Position numbers and translations under genes: made by a program
From: Parapristionchus giblindavisi
Taxonomy: Eukaryota; Nematoda; Chromadorea; Rhabditida; Diplogasteridae
Direction of reading: 5' to 3'
Assembly: GCA_943737045.1 (NCBI GenBank)
Contig: CALSFV010000045.1
Location: 1 to 64,000 of the forward strand
DNA: 64,000 nucleotides
The notes under the pieces: model-generated
What the model was told of the DNA's origin: nothing
Databases searched by the model: none
Seen by the model: the letters and a program-made list of their open reading frames with translations, nothing else
Shown here: positions 26,585 to 39,800 of the stretch, piece by piece
How positions within the stretch are numbered: position 1 is the first letter of the stretch
Layout of the letters: each line of letters begins with the position of its first letter

Positions 26585-29032
26585 CTGAATATGAACATTT
26601 TCAATATTCAAACTTTGATTCTAGAACATGATTTTCAATACAAAATGTATTCTTTTGACTGCGAAACGTGATGTGACGGTTTTGAAACATCAAAAAGGTA
26701 GAGGGAAAATTAAAGGTTTTCAGATGAAAGACAACTGGTATGACTAAAGTAGACGCAACAATTCCTCAAAAAAATAACAAAGAGGAAGAAATGAACAGAA
26801 TACACTCAAGTATTGCACACTATTTTTATAATATTTTTCGTTCGATTTTGAATAGAGGAAGCAAATCTAGTGGAAGATCGAATCAAATCTGAAAATATTT
26901 ACTATACCAAAGACACGAATAGAAGGGAATTCATAAAATGGACTTGATGAGATCATAAAATAACTATGTTCATTCGGTTTTCTTCCATGAAACATATGAT
27001 ATCGCATGAAAGTCCGAAATTAAAGTGCAATGAATAATTGTGTCCATCTGATGATGTAGGAAAAGTGGGTGTGAAAATGAAATTATAATAATGTTTAATG
27101 ACATTCGATGTTGTACATTCATCGAAAGATGTAAGTATAATAGTAGTAAGGAGTATCCCAGCATTCTCTTTCCCGCGAATGAAAAGGATACGCGGCATTA
27201 CTCTAGAACAACCCCTCCATTTTGAATTTGAGATTTGCGAGGGAGGAAACGAGTGAATACTGGGCATACTAATATAAATCATATGAAAAACATGTACACA
27301 GGTGACATTTTTGGACGTCGAACTTATTTTCAGTTTAGGAAATACCAAATGAAATGGACCAAAATACTAGTAATAGTAGGGATTAGTTGTACTTTCGTAT
27401 TCTTCGGTATTCTTTTTTCTACTCAAATGAAAGAAAAGAAAGGCACAGAGATTTTTAGATCAGTTTTAGGAATGAAAAAGTGGATTCTACTATTTTCAAG
27501 TTATTTATTGAGAGAAGTACGTGGGATCAATGTTCGAGTGAGTTTCAGCTTCAGAAATCAAGAAAAAAAGTACTCTTATTTCAAGTGTTCTCAATTCTTA
27601 CGCGTTCGGTAAAGTTAGCCGTAACCAAGTAGGAAACGAATGCGAATCAACATTTCTTGTTCATAAGTAAATACGGATGATACTAGATATGTTTACGCCC
27701 GATACCATTTTACTTCCTTTATACATGTCACGTCAAGTATAATGGAGGGAAGGTAAAACACTATCACCTACGATATTCTCACCAAACACTCCTTTTTTGC
27801 TCAATGCTCTCTCGGAGGTGTAAAACCAGTAAGTGAAATATGTTATGCTCCTTTAACGGGATATATGAGAAAGCCGAAAGGTGCCCATTGAATCGAGGTC
27901 ACATTTGGATTCTTGGAAGACTAGAAAAGAGAAAAAAGGCAAATCAAGCAAAATACGGAAAACAACAATTTTAGCACTTGGTCTGGATACCTTTTTACTG
28001 TGTAATACATTTACGAGGTAAATGGGTAGATTTTTGAGAGCAGTTGAATTATTTATTGATTAAGGATCACGATGAACGACAAAATGCGGGGGGGGGATCA
28101 TTTTGTGAAAAATTCTCACATTCATCGAAGTCTACCGATTTACCTCGTAAATGGGTTAAACATTATTAATAGAATACCATACAGGTTGTTTAATTATAAT
28201 TTTAAAAAAATCATAGAATAAGTTTTGTTCCTTTCCAATATCCACTTGTGTATAAATCTTGATTATTCGTAACGAAAGCATACCAGGTGTTTCAATCAAC
28301 TCTCAAAGCACTAAAGGGATTTAATCATCTTCCACTCCGTGTCATGACATTGCTCATTAAGTAACGAAATATATTATAGTCGTCTATAAAACAGATCAAA
28401 GTTCAATAAGGCAGATTGTTAGAATAGACACGAGCTACTACAGCCATTATATTATATAACCGACATGATCGAAAACTAGAATATTCAAGTGAAAAGACAG
28501 AAAATGCACTCTTCCCAATACTATATTTCCATATTTCAATCAACTATTCAAGACCCTCTGGAAAGTTGGAGAACTATTACAAATATGGCTAGACTTGTTT
28601 GTTATATGCGTGAATAATTCTTATGGGAGGTCTTGTTCATGTATCGAGTATAGACGGAAAACATCAAGTAAAGAAAGACTATTTGGGACTGAAAATAGGC
28701 GACAATGTTCTGTCTCACGTGAAATTCCCGTTTAGTACGAATACCTCGAATAAAATATATAAGAATAATACGATGGAATAAAGAATAAGGATAAGAAAAA
28801 GAATCCAAAACCAAAATCGCAGCGACGGAAATTCATCTCATTTATACCCTAAAAGCATTTACACCAGATCATTCTTATATTTCGCAGATAAATCTTATTT
28901 TAAACAATTCAGAATCATGAGGAAATAAGGAAATAAAGTGGAGAGTACCTTCGTGCTTACGTGAAGTATTATGTCTTTCTCTGATTTCTAACAATGACTC
29001 CACTCCCCTCTCTATTCTCTACCTTCCCACAC
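26585..29032. other. Upstream region or long intron of the PKG gene; no confident gene
   Basis: AT-rich. Two overlapping open frames of about 125-131 codons on opposite strands (27235-27612 and 27348-26953) lack splice context or family resemblance and are treated as chance. A small MITE lies at 28008-28153. A 5' PKG exon may be hidden here or further upstream. Confidence 0.4.
28008..28153. repeat. Short MITE, about 146 bp
   Basis: Inverted ends: CATTTACGAGGTAAATGGGT at the left and TCTACCGATTTACCTCGTAA at the right, 23 bp with one mismatch. The interior contains a run of nine or more G. No gene content. Confidence 0.75.
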
Positions 29033-30102
29033 TCATGAAACAATCGTCAAGGGCGACTCTCTCGCTTGGAGGATCTCAATGTTGCTGACTCCTTCTAAGA
29101 ATAGGGTATGCATACATCTCCGTAATTTGTCCAAAAATCAAATTTTGCAAGATACAATTTTATGTGCGCTTCATATTTTATGATTACGTTTGCAGTTACG
29201 ATGTTATACACAATAGCACTGATTTGGGGAAATATATGTGAATGAGATGGACAATAAATAACTGATTGATAAAGATCACAATTCCCTATGGGGGGATGAA
29301 CCGACGTATGTAACCAATGAAAACAAATTTGAATTGATACTTCTTGGAATTCGAATTCGCCCTCGGTTAGTCCTAGTATGATTATGAATGTGACAGGAGA
29401 TTTTATATACTGCTGTAGACAAGTACAGAAAGTCTAGCAGGAGAAATCGTTAAAAAAAGGTAGATATTTTGTGCACAAAGTGAAGTACTCAGTGTTGTAG
29501 AACAACATAGGAAATGAAAAAATACGATACATCTACATGATAATTATAGACGTTGAATCGATTGCATTAGAAATAGAAAAAGAAATAAATTATTGTGTCA
29601 AGTTGAAAGGCATGAATCACAATACCAAACGCAATTAGCTGAAATGACTAAAACAATATCATAATTACAACCTATAACATATAATAACACACTAAATCAA
29701 CATTGTTTTTGCCTATCGGGAACAAAAAAAACCAAAGCAATGACAAAATAGAGGGTGATAGAGTGGAAGATGAAGATGAACCGAGATATAGAGGTAAAGG
29801 AAGAGAGAGGTACATAAAAATATCAACACCTTCACAAATTAATTTCCGGGTGAAAATAGCTCCAAATACACTGAATAAGGGTAATACCAAATATTCAGGG
29901 ACATGTCTATACACAAAAATAGAATGAGAAGGCACATACCGAATATTCTATTCCCCTTTCTCTGTTTATCCCATTTTCGTCTTATCCCTCTGTTTCTCCC
30001 CTCTTTCGACACTTGTACTGCTTTAATTTCGTCGTCGGAAAGAGATAGACGTTTGTCAGTGTAGGCTGTCTTATTGGATGATCGACAGAACAACGAAGAC
30101 AT
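29033..30102 (-). CDS. Tentative two-exon gene for a small basic protein
   Basis: Exon 30102-29940 starts at ATG (MSSLFCRSSNKTAYTDKRLS), stays open for 54 codons with coding-like residue use, and ends at a GTATGTG donor in phase 1. A TATTCTTAG acceptor at 29095 begins a phase-compatible exon (EGVSNIEILQARESPLTIVS, including the split codon) that ends in TGA at 29033, giving 74 residues. The first exon is convincing. The second may be coincidental, in which case the first could be the 5' exon of another transcript, although its phase does not fit direct joining to the first known PKG exon. Lys/Arg-rich, no signal peptide, no recognised family. Confidence 0.35.
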
Positions 30103-30565
30103 CTAATGACACTCAGGGATGGGAAACGAAAATTTAACATATATCTATGTCATTCAGAGCTTTTTCAATTTTGAACAAATTGCTTCTACCGAAGAAATTC
30201 TGAAAAAGCTACAAGCGAACATTCGAGAGCTTGCAGGATAAAGATATAAAGAAACAAAATTAAAGAAAGCTTAATTTCGTTAAAGGGAGAGTATGTAATC
30301 ATTTTCAACTGTGTCTTCATTTCATTCACTATATTTTTTAGTTAATTTCCAAGATAACTTGAAGATTTCGTACTTTCTTTCTCTGTTGTACGTGAGTTTA
30401 AAAATTGTTCGAAGAATTAAAAGAATTATAAAAAAATCGAGAATGAACGACTAAACAATATTTTGGGCGAAATAAATTAAAGCATCCTCAATGATCTTTT
30501 GTTGTTCTTTACATTCTTCTAGACAACAACGAAAAGGTACAGGACAATTTTTGCATTACATTTAA

Positions 30566-31819
30566 GACACCGGCTCAGTAAGATTCGAGGGTTGAGCCAT
30601 TGACCCCGGACATCGACCTCACCGATTTGGCTCAAAATTTTTTTATGGATACCCCCATGAGCCCCCATCACAAAATGGGTATTCATTAGGGCTGATTCCT
30701 TGAAACACAGATGTGGCGGGTTCTCGAAATTTCAAAACTCGATTTTTACCACAAAAAAAGTGGAGCGACCTAGGTCCAATGTTAGTGTCGCATAATTACA
30801 TATATGCCTATGCAACAAAAACTCGCTATAGGGTGGTTCAGATATCCGATCGCAAACTGATTTTTTACCTCCTCAAAACACTTTAAATTGAATTAAAATT
30901 TTAAAACTAAAAACGGCAGCCCAATTTTTACCTCATTTTATAGAGCAAAAAATTCCGCATCGAATAAGATAAAAAATAAAAAATCGATCGACCCGTGTTT
31001 TGAGATAAATGAACCTGAAGATACCCGAAAATATTTTTGTTTTCAAACCCCCTCATGTTTTTGAAGAGCTCGTCGAGTAGAATAATTTTCATGTTGAACG
31101 TTTTGTCTGAAACTCATGTACAAGAGAAATACATGAATTAAGATTTATTAGATCCAAATCTTTTGTATCGCTTGTATCTTGAGAAAAATCGAGTTTCATA
31201 GAATACGACCAACATGAAAAATGACGTGCTCAACGAGTTCTTTAAAATGAGTATAAACATGGCAATTTTTTTTTCGTGAAACAGCAAATTTAGTATGGAT
31301 TTTTGAGTTCTACAATATAGGCGTAATCACTTTGTGCACAAAAAATATTGTACTTTCGATAAACTCTATATTGACTGAAAAACTGTGAGCATAAATAAAA
31401 CTGATGTATTTCTCTTGTACATGAGTTTCAGACAAAACGTTCAACATGATAGTTGTTCTACTCGACGAGCTCTTCAATATGAGTACAAACATGAGGGGGT
31501 TTGAAAACAAAAATATTTTCGGGTCATCTTCAGATTCATTTATCTCAAAACACGGGTCGATCGATTTTTTATTTTTTCGCCTCATTCGACGTGGAATTTT
31601 TTGCTCTATAAAATGAGGCAAAAACTGGGCTACCGTTTTTAGTTTTAAAATTTTAATTCAATTTAAAGTGTTTTGAGGAGGTAAAAAAATCAGTTGGAAT
31701 CAGCCCTAATGAATACCCATTTTGTGATGGGGGCTCATGGGGGTATCCATAAAAAAATTTTGAGCCAAATCGGTGAGGTCGATGTCCGGCACTACCTGGA
31801 ATCTCACTGAGCCGGTGTC
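30566..31819. repeat. Long inverted-repeat element, 1.25 kb, flanked by TTAA
   Basis: The ends are GACACCGGCTCAGT and its exact inverse ACTGAGCCGGTGTC, each bordered by TTAA (30562-30565 and 31820-31823), the target duplicated by piggyBac-type elements. The arms then match for several hundred bases, for example around 31066-31140 against 31405-31475. The left arm carries roughly 150 bp (about 30704-30860) that the right arm lacks, so one arm has gained or lost sequence since the palindrome formed. No transposase frame is visible. Confidence 0.8.
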
Positions 31820-31823
31820 TTAA

Positions 31824-34800
31824 AGGTATCTCGATATTTTCGAGAACAAATTATGAAGAGAGAAATATAGGAAAAAAAGGTTTTGAAAAACGATTTATTT
31901 TATGCCGATTCAGCTTATTGACCGCTTGCAGAATCAATGAGCCATCAGGCACGTGCAGGGAAAGCGCTTTTTATACGAAAATTGGGGAAAATCGGCAATA
32001 TGTTTCGAACAGCGACAAGGGGTAACGATTCCGAACGTATACCCCAACGCGATGGGATAAATGATGGCTGCGCTAAATTCTCGCATATCAATTGACATTC
32101 GCACAATAGCGCTGTGAGGTAATTGCATGAACATTCGCGGGTCCCCACCTTTAATCTGTCAACGTTCGCGCAGAAATGTTAGCAAAAAGTTGAAAACTTT
32201 TCAAATTTCACAGATTGCATCGAGCATATATCGTCAAAAGTTTCTAAATTAGAAATGGAAGACTGAAACGTTCAGGAACGAGAACGATCTAGACAAATAT
32301 GCAATATTCCTCTCTCGAGCTCATAATTATATGCTCATTTGCATATAGATAGGGATAGAAAGATACGTCTTTTTGATTATGCATAAGTTCTGTCCATTTT
32401 TAGCAAGAACTGTGAGGCTCAGACCGAAGATAAACAGGAAAAACCTTTGTCAAGGAAGAGGAAGGAAAAAATGAAGTCAAGTATTATAGAACAAATGCAA
32501 AAAAAGGAGGAAACATACGCCCATATTATTCACTCATTTACTCTTATGTCCCAAATCCAGAGAAAAAATAATGGCAGATTTTGATTTATTTTTGTCTTTT
32601 AGCGATAGTCGATTCATTGACATGTTTTATCTACACTATTGAAAAGGAGGATACGGATCTCAAAATATATAACCGATGCACACCCACAGAAAATGAAGTG
32701 TAAGACATAAACATGAAATTGCATTGATGGGAATTTTCGCGCATAACTTACAACTTGTTATGACGGAATATTCCTAAATTGCAAATATGGTGAGTATTCA
32801 GTGATTATCGTGCAACAAACTTACTTCTTTAGACTAGCGTTAAAATAAAATTTTTATTCAATGATTGTATAGAAACTACGTGAAACTAACCTTGAAAGTT
32901 GCCATCGTAGGGTAAGTACCAACGTATAGAATGAGAAAATATAGTAGACGCCTGCCAATTTTGACGGTGATTGATCGTTCTCATCCGATATAGAGAAGGA
33001 ATATAAAGATGAATGTGGTTATTAATGCTCACTTTATTTTAAACAAACAAAATTCATTTGAATTTCATATGTTTGTTTTTTCTCGATAGGGAACGTGGAC
33101 AGAGATTACTAAATATATTAAAGCAGAAAAAAAGTACAGAACTCTCATTTGATATACTTTAATTATCTAATAACGGGAGGAAATCTATTAGGTGAGATGA
33201 GATTCGGTACTAATTCTTCCAATCAAGTCGCCCATGGCGTCCGTCTGTCACGACGCTAGACCACTATCCTATTTCACTCAAGTATAAAACAAACAAAAAC
33301 TTTTTTTCGAAAATTTCCCAACGTCCTACCAAAACTGCCGTATCACTGAGAGTCAATGGAAAATATGAGATAAATCGAAAAGTTTCCAAAATTATTTTTA
33401 CGTCTTTTCAAGAAGGTTTAGTTTTGGAGATATTGATCGGATAGTAAATGTACATCAAAATAAGAACAAAAAATGGAGCATCAGAATTATCTCACTACGT
33501 CAATCAGTGTAGATAAGAGTGACTCAGTTTGTCCCTTGGGTGGGCACATTCAAGAAAACACAACTTCATAATAAAGTATACAAGAATTTCTCTATTTTTC
33601 TCCATGATCATCCGACAAAAATATGACGGCACTCAATTGTCAATTCACCAGGAAAAAAACAAAAATGAAATATTTCAAGGAGATAGCTGCAAATAAATAT
33701 TCCGTTCTAGCGCTTTTTGTGTGATGAAGTAAACCAATAATGTAAGTGAAAATACTACAATGAAGTAATGCGCTAGTTTGAGTATAAAACCTGCCGCTGT
33801 TCGCCTTCTTTAAACTAAATCAATTAGCTTTGGCAAAATAAATGTATAAAATTGACAATTGAAACCATTATTTGCTCTTTATATAGGTTGAAAACAAGCT
33901 AGGAGGTCACCTTGACTCAGAATCGAAATATGAATAATAAAGAGCGTGAAAATCCAATAAAGATGAGCAAGTTTCTCTCTCTCAAAACACATTCGCAACA
34001 AGTATGGAAAGAGTATAAGGAGAAGGAGTGGGATGAGGGTTAGGGTTGGGGCAGAATTTATCGGTCTCCTCCGGGAGATGAAAAGGGCTCTCGAATGTGC
34101 GAAATCGAAAGGATGAAAACTAGCACTAAAACTTTTTATGCAACGAAATATCTTCTTAAAATGCAAGAAATAATCGTGTTATGCAACTGACAATATGGTG
34201 CTCAGAAAGATATTTAACGCAAATAAGGAAAACGAGACGAAAAGATGGATGACAGATTGGCTTTTTGTTATGCTTCTCCTTTTGTGTCTTTAGCCCTCTT
34301 CTACTGTCTTATTCTTTTGAGTTCTTCTACCTCCTCTTCTTCTTTTTTCCTTCAATCTCTCAATCTCTTCATTCCTCACTTCATCCATCGCATTCTCTAC
34401 TTCCAATGCATCTTCCTCTCCATCTCAGTCCTATTCTCTCTAGCTACACTCAGTTGCACGCCAATTCGGATCAATTACTGAGATTAGAGTGAGGATAAGA
34501 TTGATTCGACTCGTAGGAGAAGAAAAAGGCGAAAACATCGCATACCAGATAGGGTAATTCACAAACTAAACATAATATAGAAGCAGGGGGAAAAGTTCAA
34601 GTACAATCTCTTCGCTATTGAAACACTAAAGAGTGAAGCTTTCGCATGTTTCCATAAGATTCAACATTTTTAAAGGTTTTGGTGGTTGTTGAATAGCTGG
34701 CACATGATCTTTTCGTTTTTAACATGTTTGTTGTTATTAGAAAATTACCAAGACGACCTTTATACGTATAATATAATAGAATCATAGACCAACATTGTCA

Positions 34801-36429
34801 GTTAATTTATACTATTTTACATGTGGCAGGACACTAGGGAAAATACATAGGAAAATGAACCGAGAATGAATCATATTTCAGAATATCATGCTCGATCTTT
34901 ACAAATATATTGGAATCTTTTTTTTAAATCTATACATGATAAATTCTGTGAATCATATTGAATTGGTATAAATTTCCATCGAAACTTATTCTCCATAATC
35001 TTCTGATTCTCCATTTTATATTCTGATGTTACCCAACTGCACTAAAGAAGGACGGTCATCCATCATGCACGAAAGCTCCACAATTGAATGGACGAAAAAG
35101 AGGGAGGGAAAAGATTGATAGGGAGGGGGAGTGGGAGAAGAGAAAGAAGAGAGAGAGAGAGAGGGAGAGAGAGAGCTAGAGAAAGATAGAGAGACCAAGA
35201 GTTGAGATGGGTTTGGTTATAGGAAGAGTAATGGAGTAAACGATGAGATGATGAATGGATGATGTTTAAAGGGAAAGAAACCCCATCGGAAAAAAATACA
35301 AGGTCCGAAAAAATCATTTTTGAATTCCCGCCATAATCATTTCGTTTATCCTCTATCCCTTAATTGTCTCTATCAGTGCGTTCTATATCGTAGTGGTAAA
35401 TGTTGTGTTCCTGGACACATGCATAAAGATTCAGATTTCCCTCAACCAGGAAATGTTGCTTATTAGTTTACATTTCCGTGATCAAGTTCTCGCGGTGGGA
35501 GAATAGTTTACGGAATTCAAACACTGAAAAGTGTAAAGGTTACTGTCCCTTTAAGGAGAGGGAGAATGCAGAAGAAGCTAGCAAAGAGCATTTATTCAGA
35601 GATATGTATACTATCGAGGGTTGATAAAAAAGAAGTCTTCGGTATTGTTTTTTCGTAGCTTTGAACAGAGCATAACCCATACACACGATATCTTTGAAAA
35701 TGCAGTGAAATCAGTGAAACTTGTGTTTCTGACGGGTAAAAAAAGATGCGGTTTGGTCAAGCTGAGGTTCAAGTTCTTTGTGCCCCATATTGACAAGGAC
35801 CCTCTGAAAAAAGTGAATTACCACCCGATTGTAAGCCCAAACTTGTTTTGAGCGAGATATGGTCAAAATATGATTTTTCGTGCAAGAGTTTATATATCCC
35901 AAGTCACTGTAAATATAAATTCCTACGGACGCCTTTAATATATCAGTAGGAGGGTAAAAGAAGCTAGAGAGTTACACTCGAATGATAAATCGTGTCTTAA
36001 TTCATACAGATAACGAAACTGGTACAGAAAGAAGAGATGAAAGAGAAAACATCTCATTGGTGATAGTTAGGATAGATCTGATTGAGTGACTTGTATTCCT
36101 TCTTCATCTATACAAAGATCTAAGTAAGTTTTCGTATATTAAAATTAAAATTTCATTGTTTTTACATTATCAAATTAGCACTAAAAAGATTGAAAAATGG
36201 TTAATTTAGGATATACCTTTCAGGCGAAAGTACATTGAAACTAGGCCAGAATTGTTTGCTTTAACACTCCCCTGTGAAGTGACATGCGGGAAACGTGTGG
36301 TCACAAATTGAAAATAAACGAAATCAAAATTTGCGATAGAGTGCGCCAAAATCGGAATGTATTCTTTTCTTTTCACATATTAAGATCAGAGCATTATACT
36401 CTTTATGTAGCCGTTCTGTTTCAGACAAT
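31824..36429. other. Intergenic; no confident gene
   Basis: A GC-richer island at 31930-32160 has open frames on both strands but no recognisable product. A possible tiny start exon ATGGCAACTTTCAAG lies at 32905-32891 on the minus strand before a GTTAGT donor and could be the first PKG exon. A purine tract with (GA)n runs at about 35100-35200. A frame at 35621-35851 on + is open for 76 codons but has no family match and may be repeat-derived. The region just before 36430 is the elongase upstream region. Confidence 0.4.
35100..35200. repeat. (GA)n simple repeat / purine tract
   Basis: Nearly pure GA sequence including a GAGAGAGAGAGAGAG run around 35150-35172. Open frames rich in Ser, Leu and Pro on the minus strand here are artefacts of this tract. 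Confidence 0.8.
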
Positions 36430-39400
36430 ATGTTTGGATTGTTGATGAGACGGGATGAACCATGGAATGCGGGACTTACAAATATAACATTTCGTGTTCC
36501 TGTCACGTACTCTGATGTATTCTTCGGAGAATGGAATGTGGATAAGATTAACTACTTCATGTGGTATACACACATACCCTTATCGATAGTGGTATATTCT
36601 TTTTTTTCATTCATCGCGCAATTTATCGAAGCGTGAACAAATAATGAAAGAAGAACGCAGATGAAATAAATATATATGTAATCGTTATTGTAGATCACTG
36701 CTCTATATCTACTGATGGTACTTTTCACTCCAAGTTATATGAAGAATCGTGAAGCATTCGATCTTCGATGGGCACTCACAATATGGAATCTGTCTCTGAG
36801 TCTGTATTCCGGCATCTCTTTCTACTATCTCGCACCATACGTTTTCCGGACATACATGAAAGGAGGTGTTGTAGGTGAGATTCCACCTATATTTTTACAA
36901 GAGTAACATTGAATGTGTACCTGCAAGTAGACCAACCATACGATTTGATTGCTTTAAAACCCATTCCAAAAAAAACAAATATTTACAATTATCAAGCAAA
37001 TGAACAAAATTCCCGAGTTACTCAATCCACTCTTATAGATAGCTTTTTCATTAGATTCTAAAGTCATTTTTTCTATAAAAAAAAAGTGTGGAGTCATAGG
37101 GATTCCATTGAGAGATCATTTACAGGGATGTTCTGCTACAATGAAGATTTGTACACAGATCCAGTGTCTGGATACGTCACTTGGTTGTATACGATGTCTA
37201 AGGGACCCGAACTATTAGATACACTCTTTCTCATACTGAGAAAGAGACCGGTTATCTTCATGCACTGGTATGCGTGCTTAATTCTAAGGAAGAATCTTCG
37301 GGAAATAAGTAATTTATCTATGTTTGATTGTATGTCAAAGTGAGAAAATTTGTCTGATTTATTCGGTCGATCAATAATGGTTGGCTACCGTAACCTTTGA
37401 CTGCATGGCTCAATTGATTCCTCAGGGTCATGAAAAGAGTGGAAAATCAAATTTGAATCATGGGATTACGGTGGCGCCTTGTTCGTTTCTTCCTTCTATC
37501 ACAATGTCAAGAGTCAATCAATAATTTGTGTTTATGTGGAGATCTTAGTCGTATCTTGTGATAACAACTATTGAAATATAATTCGCTTTATAAAGATATG
37601 CGAAGTTTAGGTACCATCATTTCGTGACATTCATGGTCGGACAAGTCTTTTACACCGCAGAGATACCGTGGGCACGATATATATTCATCATCAATCTATC
37701 CGTTCATACCGTCATGTACTCGTAAGTATTTCATTCATATAGAGATAAGGTTATAAAGTGTTTTACCTTGATCATACCCAATGACATTCATAAACGAAAT
37801 ATATTTAGTTACTACGGACTCCGTGCGGCTGGTATTCCAACTCCTGGATTCATCTCCAAGTTCATTACTTGTTTCCAAATCACTCAATTCTCCTCTGCTT
37901 TCTACGTTCTCGCTCGTGTAGGATACGCTCATGTATCTAGAGGAATTGATAACTGCGAGGCTGAGTGAGAATACAAATACATTCCCTTAAGTGTCGTTAG
38001 CTCTGATGACTTACGATGTCACGGAAGATATAATTACAGTATCGTTACGCTCACGTAAATTTTGGAGTGAACTGGTTGCCAAGTGGAAAACACGGATAGT
38101 CAATAGGGGTACGGTAAAAGGTTACTGTAGACTACGGTAGCCAATAATTACTGATCGATGGTTATGGTAGCTGCTTACCGTATTTCTATTGGCAATCGGG
38201 GCCCAATACACTCCAAAGTGTACAGTCGCGCCGGAAAGTCAGTGCCAACTTTTTGTTTTTGTTATATTTTGTGAACCAAGCGTGCTATCGGGCCGCTCAC
38301 GCGAGTTCTTATGGGAAATTTATCGGAGAATCCGACCCTGATATTGCGGACTCATGAAAATTTCTCATTGTTGAGTAATGATGACGCAATCGAAGTCCAC
38401 TTTTTTGAAAAATCATAACTCCGAGGAAAAATTTTTTCCAGCCTACCGTTCTTCTATAAGTTTGAGATCTACGCGTCGGCTACTCCGAAAATTTTTTTTA
38501 GGTTGCTGTGATTTTTTTCAGCCGCGGCGGCCTTGATGCAAAATGGCGGCTGCAAACTCATATCTCAGCTCCCAGACAAGCTAGAGACTCGTTCTTGGGC
38601 TCAAAATGATCCTTATGATGTCCCAAATACACCCTGAAAAGGTTGTCTTGATCGGACCATAATTCCCTTGAGTACGCCAAAAAGTCACTTTTTCAGATGA
38701 CCTCACTTTGAGGGCTTACAATTATGGGAGTGATTTTTCTAGAAATGTGGTTCTTGGGCTAAAATGTGCCAAAACCATCCCAGAAGTCATCCTCATACTT
38801 TGGTGAAAGCAGCTTGCTTCCCATCTTCACGGCAAGCGTTATGCGAAAATGGGAGAACCCATCTTGCAACCCCTCGGTGCCACATCAGTCTTTCCCGCAC
38901 GCACTCACAGTGCATGCGCACGCCTCTCCCCTCCCTCCCCTCCCCTTGTGGTGCGCGTCGTAACTAGTACATTCTCGCATAACGCTTGCCGTGAAGATGG
39001 AAAGCAAGCTGATTTCACCAAAGTATGAGGATGACTTCTGTGATGGTTTTGGCACATTTTAGCCCAAGAACCACATTTCTAGAAAAATCACTCCCATAAT
39101 TGTAAGCCCTCAAAGTGAGGTCATCTGAAAAAGTGACTTTTTGGCGTACTCAAGGCAATTATGGTCCGATCAAGACAACTTTTTCAGGGTGTATTTGGGA
39201 CATCATAAGGATCATTTTGAGCCCAAGAACGAGTCTCTAGCTTGTCTGGGAGCTGAGATATGAGTTTGCAGCCGCCATTTTGCATCAAGGCCGCCGCGGC
39301 TGAAAAAAATCGCAGCAACCTAAAAAAAATTTTCGGAGTAGCCGACGCGTAGATCTCAGACTTATAGAAGAACGGTAGGCTGGAAAAAATTTTTCCTCGG

Positions 39401-39800
39401 AGTTATGATTTTTCAAAAAAGTGGACTTCGATTGCGTCATCATTACTCAACAATGAGAAATTTTCATGAGTCCGCAATATCAGGGTCGGATTCTCCGATA
39501 GATTTCCCATAAGAACTCGCGAGAGCGGCCCAATAGCACGCTTGGATCACAAAATATAACAAAAACAAAAAGTTGGCACTGACTTTCCGGCGCGACTGTA
39601 CGTAAGGCAAATGTAACGATATTTTTTTAAACAAAATGATAATAATAAATGTTTTTTTCAGTCGCGATATGATCATTCTTGGTACCATTCTCGTATCGAC
39701 ATATTTGTATCTTTTCGTTGAATATTTCCACTTGACATATGTCCTCAAGAAATCTCCGACACGACGAAAGGATGCTGTTGAAGAAAAGAAGACGGAATGA
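36430..39800 (+). CDS. Very-long-chain fatty acid elongase (ELO family)
   Basis: Six exons (36430-36591, 36694-36874, 37087-37267, 37611-37721, 37809-37964, 39662-39800) join in frame for 309 residues, the usual ELO length. ELO proteins are ER multi-pass enzymes that condense malonyl-CoA with an acyl-CoA, the first step of chain elongation. The diagnostic histidine box HWYHH is split across exons 3 and 4 at about residues 174-178. Other family signatures follow: KGPELLDTLFLILRKRP upstream, NLSVHTVMYSYYGLRAAGI, and QITQFSSAFYVL. The C-terminus is basic (KKSPTRRKDAVEEKK), resembling a dilysine-type ER retrieval tail. The acceptor of exon 3 is a poor A-run (AAAAAAAAG). The last intron is 1.7 kb because it holds a foldback element. 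A polyadenylation-like AATAAA occurs near 39917. Substrate preference cannot be read. Confidence 0.92.
38223..39598. repeat. Long inverted-repeat element, 1.38 kb, inside the last elongase intron
   Basis: The ends are CAGTCGCGCCGGAAAGTCAG and its inverse, each flanked by TA (38221-38222 and 39599-39600), the target of Tc1/mariner-type elements. The arms match almost perfectly along about 680 bp each, meeting near 38910 in a C-rich spacer. The sequence would be transcribed within the elongase pre-mRNA and could fold into a very long hairpin. Frames inside it on either strand are palindrome artefacts. Confidence 0.88.

Noticed and set aside
26953..27612. Opposed ORFs of 125-131 codons near 27 kb
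   Set aside because: They overlap each other on opposite strands, have AT-driven composition, and lack splice sites or any recognisable domain.
33200..33290. tRNA-like sequence on the minus strand (GGTCTAGCGTCGTGAC)
   Set aside because: It has an A-box-like stretch but no B box and no cloverleaf arms.
35016..35317. Ser/Leu/Pro-rich minus-strand ORFs
   Set aside because: Direct product of the (GA)n tract.
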